Positions 35,291 to 43,180 of a stretch of DNA of 64,000 bases are shown here, piece after piece. Below the pieces are notes generated by a model that saw only the letters and a program-made list of their open reading frames with translations, searched no databases and was not told the origin of the DNA. Each line of letters opens with the position of its first letter. The stretch's first letter is position 1. Source of the stretch: Arachnia propionica (lineage in GTDB: Bacteria; Actinomycetota; Actinomycetes; Propionibacteriales; Propionibacteriaceae); contig NZ_CP146373.1 of NCBI RefSeq assembly GCF_037055325.1, positions 1,984,001-2,048,000 of the forward strand, read 5' to 3'. A program made the position numbers and the translations under genes.

Positions 35291-38200
35291 TGCAGCTCCG
35301 GGTCACTCTCAGCAGAGGAGATTCCTTCCACAACGTGCTCATCACCGCCGACGCCACCGCCACCGATGTGGCCACCGCCATTCTCAGTGAAGGATTGTCC
35401 GAGCCGCTCGAAACCTCGGGGCCACGCCCAACCCTGCAGGTCCAGGACCCCCTTGGGCACGTCGCGGTGCTGTCTCCCGATGCCGCGGTGGCAGAGTCCG
35501 GGGTGCATTCTGGAAGCATGATCCGGGTGGTTCCTGAGCCCGAGAACCATGCGGGCAGTGAAACGGTCGGCGCCGTGCTGCGGGTGTTGGACGGCCCGGA
35601 CACGGGGCTCGAGGTGCCGCTGCGAATAGGGGCCTCGAGGATTGGGCGTTCCCACAGCGCCGACGTCCGGCTGAGCGACCCGAAGGTGTCGAAACTCCAC
35701 GCCCGGGTTCTTGTGGGCACCACCATCGACATCATCGACGACAACTCCGCCAACGGAGTGCTGGTCGGAAACCAGCGGATCAACCGGGCCACGCTGGGAG
35801 CCGGTGACATCGCGGTGCTCGGCAAAACCCAGCTGCGCATCGACGCCATGGCAGGTGCGCGCGGCGGTGCCAGCGTCGAGGTGGCCTACATGCGTCCCCC
35901 TCGGGTGCTGTCCCGGCCCGTGTCCATGGAACTGGAACTACCGGACGTTCCCGAACCCCCGACCCGCGCACGATTCCCGTTGCTGGCGCTCATCGGCATG
36001 GTGCGTTCCGAACGGGTGTTCGCGTCCGTCTCGACCGAGGCCGTCGACCTGGAGACGGCCCATGCCCTAGCCAGGACCATGTCGCCGCTAGTGGACGCCT
36101 CCTCGCCGGTCGAGGACGAATCCGACCTGCCACGCATGGTGTCCGTGGTCGGTCTGTTGGGGTCGTCGGTGGACGACCCCGAGCAGGTGCTGTCGCGGTG
36201 GCAGGACAACGGCTCCTACGTGAACCGGTCGGCCCCTGCCGTGCCCCGGGAACGCGCCGGGGATCTGCGTGCCACCGTCGGGCACGCCGGTCTGGAACCG
36301 TTCACCATCGACCTACGCTCCCAGGGGCCGCACGCCCTGGTGGGTGGCACCACGGGAGCCGGCAAGTCCGAGTTTCTCCAGGCCTGGGTGCTCAGTATGG
36401 CCCACGCCCACAGCCCGGACCGGGTGACCTTCCTGTTCGTCAACTACAAGGGCGGTGCGGCCTTCGCCAAGTGCGTGGAGCTGCCGCACTGCGTCGGGAT
36501 CGTGACCGACCTGTCGTCCTACCTGGTACGGCGCGCGCTGCGGAGCCTGAGGGCAGAGATCCGCTACCGCGAGCACCTGTTCAACGCCAAGGGCGTCAAG
36601 GATCTCATCGAGTTCGAGAAACGCGGCGACCCGGAGTGCCCGCCGGGCCTGATCATCATCGTCGACGAGTTCGCGGCCCTGGTCGGTGAAGTACCGGAAT
36701 TCATCGACGGCGTGGTGGACGTGGCACAGCGTGGTCGTTCGCTCGGACTGCACCTGGTACTCGCGACGCAGCGCCCAGCCGATGTGATCAAAAACAATCT
36801 GCGGGCGAACACGAACCTCCGCGTGGCGCTGCGCATGAACGACGAGCACGACTCCACCGACGTGTTGGGCAGCCCCGTCGCGGCCTCCATCGACCCAGCG
36901 AACCCGGGCAGGGGGGTCGCGAAGATGGGACCGGGACGGCTGATCCCGTTCCAATCGGCATTCCCGGGTGCCCGCACCCCCGCGGAGCCCCCCGCTCCTC
37001 CCATCGACGTCGACGAGCTGGACTTCGGAATGGTGACGCGGTGGAAGATTCCCCGCGTCTCCACCTCCGGCGACCAGGTGGAGAAGGACATCGAGCGGGT
37101 GGTGCGCACGGTGTCACAGGCCTCGACGCTGGGACGAATCCCGACTCCCCGTCGACCCTGGCTGGACACTCTCAGCGAGTCCTACGACCTTCTGACATTG
37201 AAACAGCAGCGCGATTCCACCCTCATGCTGGGTGTCGTGGACGACCCGGACAACCAGAGCCAGTACCCGGACGCTTTCCATCCGGACGAGACCGGGAACA
37301 TCGTCTATTACGGGGCCGGCGGGTCGGGCAAGACCACGGCGCTGCGGTCGCTGGCGATCGCAGCCTCCATCACGCCGCGGTCCGGCCCTGTTCACATCTA
37401 CGGCCTGGATTTCGCGGGTGGTGGTCTCAACATGCTCGAGCCGCTGCCGAACGTGGGTGTCATCATCTCGGGCGACGACGACGAACGGGTGTCACGGCTG
37501 ATGGAGATGCTGACCAAGAAACTGGACGAACGAGCAGCGGCTTTCAACGCAGTGGCGGCCGACGTCCTCAGCAAGTACCGGCAGCAGCCGGGCAAACAGG
37601 ATGAACCTCGTATCCTGATCCTGCTCGACGGTTTCCAGAGTTTCCGCACCGAGTACGACTCGGGGTTGCAGCGGGCGAAGACCTACTCCCAGTTCCACAG
37701 GTTGCTGGCGGAGGGCCGTGCCGTCGGGATCCACGTGGCGGTCACCGCAGATCGTGGGGCCGCGATTCCTTCGGCCATGCAGGGTTCCTTCCAGGAACGG
37801 ATCGTGTTGCGGATGAGTGACACGGATCAGTACCTGACCCTCAACGTCCCGAAGGACGTGCTGAACAACGCCAGTCCTCCGGGACGTTGCATGAACAGCC
37901 GCAACGGCAACGAGATGCAGCTGGCGGTGCTTGGCAGCGACCCGTCGCCGCCGGCCCAGGCCCGGGAGATCGAGCTGTTGGCCCAGAGCATCGCACAGTT
38001 CCAGCGCACCCGTCCCGAGCCGGTGAGGCGGTTGCCCGCACAGGTATCGGCCGACGAGCTCCCAGTACGGTGGGTGGCCTCCCGACGCTGGGTCTGGAGG
38101 ATCAGAGTCTCGGACCGATCGGTTTCGAACCGCAGGGGGTGTACCTGCTGGCCGGGCCGCCGAAGTCCGGGGTGTCGTCGCTAGTACGGTGGCTTGCACA

Positions 38201-38732
38201 GTCGATGGCGAACGCCCACCCGCAGGTGCCGAGGATTCTGCTCACGGCCCGGCCCTCGCCGCTCGCCAAACTGCCCCTGTGGACGGCGGTGATCACGGGA
38301 CCCGACCGGGTGCAGGACTACATCAACAACCAGTTGAAGCCCTACCTCACCACCGAGGCCGAGCCGCGACAGCCGCGGGTCGCAGTGTTCGTGGAGCAGT
38401 TCTCGGAGCTGGCCGGTTCGCTCGCGGACGCGACGTTGGCGGAGGCGTTGAAACTGGCACGCCGCAACGGGCACCTGATGGCGGGGGCCGGGGAGACGGC
38501 CTCGTTCTCGGGTTTCAACTCCAGCATCCCGGAGCTCAAGGGAGCCCGCCAAGGTATGTTGCTGCAACCCGAAACCACGGACGGCGACATCTTGAAGGCC
38601 GCCCTGCCCCGATCCCGAGCCGCTGATTTCCCGCCGGGCCGCGGTTTCTGGGTGAGCGCCGGCAACGTCGTCAAAGTCCAGGAGGCTTATTCACAGAACG
38701 GCCAGCCACCACCAGAGACGCATCCTGAATAA
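35290..38732 (+). pseudogene. FtsK/SpoIIIE-type ATPase (EccC-like), frameshifted before the third ATPase domain
   Basis: The core motor of a type VII-like secretion system. From ATG 35290: N-terminal ubiquitin-like region; FHA domain at residues ~100-185 (IGRSHSADVRL, VSKLHARV, NSANGVLV); ATPase 1 with Walker A GGTTGAGKSEF (~351) and Walker B LIIIVDEFAAL; ATPase 2 with Walker A GAGGSGKTTAL (~675) and Walker B ILILLDGF. Near 38062-38070 the frame shifts by one missing base; the next frame continues with LPTLGLEDQ and a third ATPase-like domain (AGPPKSGVSSLVRWLA) to 38732. Its last codons derive from the IS that begins at 38682. With one base added, the product would be about 1148 residues with three ATPase domains, as in EccC. 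The FHA domain links it to the kinase. Confidence 0.8.
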
Positions 38733-38799
38733 ATAGATTGGACGGTTCGTTTCAGATAGAATAGGTGTTGAATAAAACATTAACGAAACGAGCCGCTGA

Positions 38800-39069
38800 A
38801 TGTATAATAGCACAGGCCTAGTTGACGATCAGTTCAACGCCCTCTACGAGTGCCTCAAGGCGGCAATACGCAACAGTCTTAAACAAGACAGAAAAACCGG
38901 TGCAGATTCCGACAGTTCTAGGTATCATAGGGGCACTCGACAGGTACCCAAGGACACCGCCCTCCTGATCGACGGTACGCTCCTGCCCTGCTGGAGATGG
39001 AAAGCCGAGAAGACCATCTTCTCAGGCAAGCACCGCCACAGTGGCGTCAACGTCCAGAGCCGTCACTGA
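38800..39069 (+). CDS. IS5-like transposase, N-terminal frame
   Basis: An 89-residue frame containing the first part of a DDE_Tnp_4-type domain: LIDGTLLPCW (first catalytic Asp) and FSGKHRHSGVNVQ. It ends in SRH after overlapping the second frame by 28 bases. Some IS5-family groups (IS427) make transposase from two overlapping frames by frameshifting, but no slippery run is visible here, so decay is equally possible. The N-terminus looks shortened. Confidence 0.7.
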   Translation: MYNSTGLVDDQFNALYECLKAAIRNSLKQDRKTGADSDSSRYHRGTRQVPKDTALLIDGTLLPCWRWKAEKTIFSGKHRHSGVNVQSRH

Positions 39070-39421
39070 CACCCACGGAAACCTCCAGTGGATCTCACCC
39101 ATCCTCGAAGGGAGTATCCATGACGTTAAAGCATTCGATACCCACGAAATCCTGAGGCACCTAAAAGCTAGAAACATCATCGCTGACAAAGGCTACATCG
39201 GCCGCGGACTCCACACTCCGGCCAGAACCCAACCCGGACGAAAACTAACCGGGCTGGAAAAAGACTATAACCAACGAATCAACCACATCAGATGGCCCAT
39301 CGAACGTGCCATCGCGCACCTCAAAACCTGGCGCATCCTCCACACCATCTATCGCCGCCCATACTCGACATTCCAAACCACAGTCAACGCCATCACAGGA
39401 ATCATCTTTGGGATTCTGTGA
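39041..39421 (+). CDS. IS5-like transposase, C-terminal frame
   Basis: A 126-residue frame with the second and third parts of the DDE domain: AVTDTHGNLQWISP, SIHDVKAF, IIADKGYIGRG (second Asp) and NHIRWPIERAIAHLKTWRIL (catalytic Glu). Joined in frame after GVNVQ of the first frame, it would make a continuous transposase core. Confidence 0.75.
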   Translation: MASTSRAVTDTHGNLQWISPILEGSIHDVKAFDTHEILRHLKARNIIADKGYIGRGLHTPARTQPGRKLTGLEKDYNQRINHIRWPIERAIAHLKTWRILHTIYRRPYSTFQTTVNAITGIIFGIL

Positions 39422-39430
39422 ATAAGCCTC

Positions 39431-40137
39431 ATGGTGACATACAACTATCTTCTCCCGGATGACTGGGTCCAGGTGCGACTGGATCCACTGGATCGTTCGT
39501 CGGTCAAACAGTTGACTGATCGGATGTTCGCGGACATCGATGACGAGGTGACGCGCGTCCGCGTCTCCGGCTGGGTCACTAGCCGGATGACGACCCAGCT
39601 CGAGGAGATCTCGAGCCAGGGAGCCTGGGCGGCCTACCTGCCTGCCGAGGATCCCCGGCTCTCCCCGGTACGGCCCATGATCGTGACCCGCCCCTTCGAC
39701 ATGACAACCACGGATTCCGATCCCATGGAGGTACTCGTCGCGTTGGCCGCGGACTCGGACGGGGAGTTCTCGACGATCGAGCCCCAGAACATGGTGGGTT
39801 TGAAGATCCGGATGCCGGAGGATCCGGAGAAGGCCCTGCTCGATTCGCTCGCCGAGGTTCCCGAGGACATCCTCGAGTTGACCATCCGCGACGAGCTGCT
39901 GGCGGCGGCTGCCGAGACCACCCGGTTGTCGCGCCGCGTCCAGTACATCATCGGCGACCCCTCAGACCGGACCGCTGGATGGCGATCGAGGCATCCGTCA
40001 GCTGCATGCTGGCCGAGGAGGCCTCCACGGCCCTCGACGGGGTGGAGGAGTTCTTCGACGCCTGGGTGACTGCCGTGAGCTGGGTCGACGAGGATGACCC
40101 GGACGAGTCCGCCGAGGAGGAGAAGCCCGATGAGTGA
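39431..40137 (+). pseudogene. Unknown T7SS-locus protein, frameshifted
   Basis: From ATG 39431 the frame reads MVTYNYLLPDDWVQVRLDPL and continues acidic and helical to YIIGDPSD near 39965. Its natural continuation, WMAIEASVSCMLAEEASTAL...EEFFDAWVTAVSWVDE..PDE, is in another frame and stops at 40137, overlapping the next gene's ATG. One missing base around 39968-39976 explains it. The restored protein would be ~236 residues. I do not recognise the family; position between eccC and WXG100 suggests a secretion accessory or chaperone. Confidence 0.7.
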
Positions 40138-40705
40138 ACCGACACCCGTGGTGCTGCCGCTGCCGCCCAACATGCCGCAGGAGCAGGCACCGGCGTGGCT
40201 GAATGAGGTGTTCCCCGATCTGATGCGGACCGGTATCGTCACGGATCCCGAGGGCACGGCAGCCGTGCTCCTGGAAATGACGGCGTTTGGTATCCCCGAG
40301 CCTGCGGTAGCGTGCTGCGCCCTGCTGCTTCCCGACACCATGCCGCTGTTGGTCGCGGTGTTCGCCTCACCGGATGCCGGCGAGACAGCGATGCTGCCCA
40401 GCCTGCTTGTCGACGACACCCCGGGAGACACTGTCATCAAACGTGCCGACGAGACGGTGGATGCGCTCGGCATCCGGGTTTTCCAGGCGTCACGGGTGGT
40501 GTCCTCGTTCGAGAACGGGGAGAACAAATTGTTCCTCCGGGGCGCCTTGGCGGGCACTCGTCCGGTGAACGGCGTTGAACGCGACGTGTGTCTCTACTTC
40601 ACCGGCAGCGAGATCGGCAACCTGACCACCGCGTTCTGGCCGCTGACCTCGTTCCTCGTCGGCGACCTCCTGCCTCAGCTCATTCAGCTCGGCGAGAACG
40701 CCTGA
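40130..40705 (+). CDS. Unknown T7SS-locus protein
   Basis: A 191-residue protein starting MSEPTPVVLPLPPNMPQEQA, overlapping the preceding stop. It has an alpha/beta make-up with hydrophobic strands (AVLLEMTAFGI, ACCALLLPDTMPLLVAVFAS, TTAFWPLTSFLVGDLLPQLI) and no clear membrane segment or signal peptide. I know no domain. It may act with the preceding gene product as a substrate-specific accessory, similar in position to EspG-type chaperones, but no sequence similarity is claimed. Confidence 0.65.
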   Translation: MSEPTPVVLPLPPNMPQEQAPAWLNEVFPDLMRTGIVTDPEGTAAVLLEMTAFGIPEPAVACCALLLPDTMPLLVAVFASPDAGETAMLPSLLVDDTPGDTVIKRADETVDALGIRVFQASRVVSSFENGENKLFLRGALAGTRPVNGVERDVCLYFTGSEIGNLTTAFWPLTSFLVGDLLPQLIQLGENA

Positions 40706-40785
40706 CACAAGACTTGGCGGAGGCACGGTGGGGAACCGCCGCCAACCTATAGCAACATCCCCACGCAAGAAAGGAAGGACGACTC

Positions 40786-41084
40786 ATGGCAGCGAATCTC
40801 AATGTCTCCTACGAAGCGATGGAGAGCGAGGCTTCTGCACTGGTCAGCGGTAAAGAAGAGATCACCCAGAAGCTGAGTGCCCTGAAAACCCGCATCGACA
40901 ACCTGGTGTCCAATGGTTTCGTGACCGACCAGGCCTCTGGTGCGTTCAACGAGATGTACCAGAATTTCACGACCTCGGCCAGCAACACCATCTCGTCCCT
41001 CGACGGAATCGCCAACGGTCTGCGTTCATGGCAAACGCCATGCGCGAGACCGACTCCCAGATGGCGAGCCAGATCCGCAGCTGA
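40786..41084 (+). pseudogene. WXG100 family protein, frameshifted near the end
   Basis: A typical ESAT-6-like start, MAANLNVSYEAMESEASALV, followed by helices around ITQKLSALKTRIDNLVSNGF (W-x-G replaced by SNGF) and EMYQNFTTSASNTISSLDGI. In the first frame it runs into a basic tail to 41220, but the expected ending, MANAMRETDSQMASQIRS and a stop at 41084, is in the next frame. One missing base near 41022-41027 explains it; restored length would be about 99 residues. It is the likely secreted substrate or gate partner of the EccC-like ATPase. AGAAAGGAAGGA stands upstream. Confidence 0.8.
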
Positions 41085-41097
41085 CCCTTTTCCCGGA

Positions 41098-41154
41098 CGA
41101 CGCCGGTTGCCCTGCCCGTGGCTTCACGCCACAAGCTGTGAACAACCGGCGTCG
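41098..41154. terminator. Nested hairpin ending the T7SS-like locus
   Basis: An outer 12-bp stem CGACGCCGGTTG (41098-41109) and CAACCGGCGTCG (41143-41154) encloses a smaller hairpin GTGGC..GCCAC (41118-41132). It lies between the WXG100 stop and the convergent reductase gene and can serve both directions. Confidence 0.65.
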
Positions 41155-41162
41155 CTACTTTC

Positions 41163-41765
41163 TCAGTCGAAGATCGGACCGACGTCGCGGGACCGCTTGA
41201 GCTCGAAGAATCCCGGGTAGGCGGTGACTTTCACGAAACCGTCGAACAGCTCACCCGCGGCCTCGCCCTTCGGGGCGGGCGAGATGACGGGACCGAACAG
41301 CGCCATGCCGTTGACGCGGATGACCGGGGTGCCGACGTCCGTTCCGACGAGGTCCTGGGCCACCTTCTGGTAGGCGCGCAGGTCGGTGTCGAATTCGTCG
41401 GTGGTGACGCGTTCAGCGATGTCGGCCTCCAGGCCGCAGTCGGCGAGGGCCGCGGCGACGGTCTCGACGTCGACCGGCTCACCTCCGGGATGGAAACGGG
41501 TGCCGAGCGCGGTGTAGAAGTCGCGCAGGACGTCGTGGCCGTGGAGTTTCTGCACCGCGGCTGCCGCACGCGAAGCGACGAGGGTGGCGTCGATGCGTTC
41601 CCGGTAGCCGGGGTCGAGGTCGCGTCCCTCGTTGAGGATGTAGAGGCTCATGGTGTGGAAGGTGACCTTCACGTCGCGAACCTTCTCCACCTCCAGGATC
41701 CAGCGGGAGGTCATCCACGCCCACGGGCATGTCGGGTCGAACCAGAAATCAACTTGAGTGGTCAT
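41163..41765 (-). CDS. DsbA-family protein, mycothiol-dependent nitroreductase-like (Rv2466c-type)
   Basis: A 200-residue thioredoxin-fold protein. [43 protein letters not shown] and [19 protein letters not shown] follow the mycobacterial Rv2466c type, which uses mycothiol to reduce oxidised or nitro substrates. The active site is CPWA, not CPWC, so only the nucleophilic Cys is kept, which fits a monothiol mechanism with mycothiol. ATG 41765 is chosen by family alignment. It is convergent with the T7SS-like locus. Confidence 0.85.
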   Translation of the reverse strand: MTTQVDFWFDPTCPWAWMTSRWILEVEKVRDVKVTFHTMSLYILNEGRDLDPGYRERIDATLVASRAAAAVQKLHGHDVLRDFYTALGTRFHPGGEPVDVETVAAALADCGLEADIAERVTTDEFDTDLRAYQKVAQDLVGTDVGTPVIRVNGMALFGPVISPAPKGEAAGELFDGFVKVTAYPGFFELKRSRDVGPIFD

Positions 41766-41870
41766 GCACTCATCCCACCACACTGCGCCAAAGAAGCGAC
41801 CCCTGTCGAGATCACGCTCTCGGCTCCGCTATGTTCAGGACCGGTTTACGTCCGTCACGAGGAAGGTCCC

Positions 41871-42422
41871 ATGAGCGAACAACCCACCGTGTCCACATCC
41901 GGTTCGAACGGGTTTCTCTCACCGCGACGGGTGGCGCGGGTCGCGATCCTGGTGGCGCTGTCGGGGGTGGGGGCGTTCATCAAGATCCCGAGCCCGACGG
42001 GCACCGTCGCTCTCGACGCGGCCCCCGGATATCTGGCCGCGGTCGCCTTCTCCCCGCTGGAGGGTGGTGTCGTGGGGGCGCTCGGACACCTGATCTCCGC
42101 CGCGACCGCCGGTTTCCCGCTGGGCCTGCCGATCCACCTGATCATCGCGGCGGAAATGTTCGTGTTCGCCTGGGTCCTCGGCGTGCTGGCCCGGCCCCTG
42201 GGCGCCGTGGTGGCCGCTGCGGTGGCGGTGCTTCTCAACGGTCTGCTGGCCCCCGCGGTCCTGCTTCCCATCGGCGGGCTCGGAATGTATGCCGCGCAGG
42301 TGGTGCCGCTGCTGGTGGGTTCCGCCATCAATGTCGTCGTGGCCGTGATCGCGGGGATCGCCCTGGCGGCGGCTGGGCTCGCCGAACGTTCCGTACGACT
42401 CATGGGCCGCAGCACATCGTGA
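41871..42422 (+). CDS. ECF transporter S component, probable alpha-ribazole type (CblT-like)
   Basis: A 183-residue membrane protein with about six hydrophobic segments. Its segment IPSPTGTVALDAAPGYLAAVAFSP and GALGHLISAATAGFPLGLP look like CblT-type substrate-binding components, which capture alpha-ribazole for cobamide salvage in Listeria and Geobacillus. The stop overlaps the GTG of a kinase-like gene, and the transporter motor (A-A-T fusion) follows. Without a search, the substrate assignment rests on the motif and this neighbour pair. No cobalamin riboswitch is recognisable in the ~100 bases upstream. Confidence 0.75.
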   Translation: MSEQPTVSTSGSNGFLSPRRVARVAILVALSGVGAFIKIPSPTGTVALDAAPGYLAAVAFSPLEGGVVGALGHLISAATAGFPLGLPIHLIIAAEMFVFAWVLGVLARPLGAVVAAAVAVLLNGLLAPAVLLPIGGLGMYAAQVVPLLVGSAINVVVAVIAGIALAAAGLAERSVRLMGRSTS

Positions 42423-43180
42423 CGGACCCGGTTCGTCCCGTCCGCGACCTCCTGATCGTCGACGGCTCCCCGCCTCTGGTGATCGCCTGCGACTCGGTGG
42501 GCGGTATTGGACCGCGACCCGCCGATCTGGTGCGGGTGTCCGCCGACGTGGTGGCGCACTTCGCGGCCCGGGTGCCGCTGCTGGAGGTGCTGTGCTCCGG
42601 GGCGCAACCCGTCGCGTTGGTCAACACCCTCTGCCACGACATGGCCGAGGCCACCGTCTTCATCGACACGTTCCGCGCGGTCGCCTCGGAGGTCGGCATC
42701 CGAGGCGACGCGGTGACGGGCAGCACGGAGGAGAACGTGCCCTCACCCGCGACGGGGGTCGGGGTGACGGTGATCGGCACCCTGGCAGGTGACCTGCTCA
42801 CCGGTGGGGGCCGCCCGGGCGACGTGGTGATCTGTGTCGGCTGGCCGCGTTCCGCCCCGCACGACGAGGTTTTCATCGGCCATCCGGACATCGTGCCGCT
42901 GTCTACCGTGCAGACCCTCGTCACCACCGGAGCGGTCCACGACGCCCTGCCGGTCGGGTCGCGGGGCATCAGTTACGAGGCCGGGCAGCTCGCCGAATCC
43001 AGCGGATGCGCTCTCACGTGGCTGCCCCACCCCCTCCCCCTCGACGTCTCGGGTGGGCCTGCCAGCTGCGTGCTCCTCGCCTGCGACCCGGCCTCCGTCG
43101 CCGACCTGCGGAATGCGGTTCCCGGACACGTCCCGTGGCATCCGGTGGCGGAACTGACAGCGAAACCGACGCACCGGTGA
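42419..43180 (+). CDS. AIR-synthase-like kinase, probable alpha-ribazole kinase (CblS-like)
   Basis: A 253-residue PurM-fold protein. RDLLIVDGSPPLVIACDSVGGIG, the VNTLCHDM segment, TGSTEENVPSPATGVGVTVIG and GDVVICVGWPR match the ATP-grasping core of the AIR-synthase/selenophosphate synthetase superfamily, in which CblS phosphorylates alpha-ribazole to feed the lower loop of B12. It overlaps both neighbours by 4 bases (GTGA), so S component, kinase and transporter motor are co-translated. Function is inferred from family plus context. Confidence 0.7.
   Translation: MTDPVRPVRDLLIVDGSPPLVIACDSVGGIGPRPADLVRVSADVVAHFAARVPLLEVLCSGAQPVALVNTLCHDMAEATVFIDTFRAVASEVGIRGDAVTGSTEENVPSPATGVGVTVIGTLAGDLLTGGGRPGDVVICVGWPRSAPHDEVFIGHPDIVPLSTVQTLVTTGAVHDALPVGSRGISYEAGQLAESSGCALTWLPHPLPLDVSGGPASCVLLACDPASVADLRNAVPGHVPWHPVAELTAKPTHR

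Larger units (their letters stand above)
38682..39430 (+). mobile_element. IS5-family-like insertion sequence (749 bp)
   Basis: Bounded by 17-bp inverted repeats GAGGCTTATTCACAGAA at 38682 and its complement ending at 39430. It holds two overlapping transposase frames. The element lies at the very 3' end of the eccC-like gene and directly abuts the ATG of the next gene (39431). No target duplication is obvious. The same termini bound the two MITEs at 1582 and 2825, so this IS could supply their transposase. Confidence 0.85.

Noticed and set aside
38682-39430. Target-site duplication of the IS
   Set aside because: Flanks are CAG on the left and ATG on the right, so no direct repeat is visible; I do not claim one.
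41766-41870. Cobalamin riboswitch upstream of the S component
   Set aside because: Only about 100 bases are available and I see no B12-box-like core.
43006-43176. Longer N-terminus of the ECF fusion
   Set aside because: It would be read within the kinase gene in another frame and is Arg/Pro-rich; the GTG at 43177 with the overlapping stop is far more likely.
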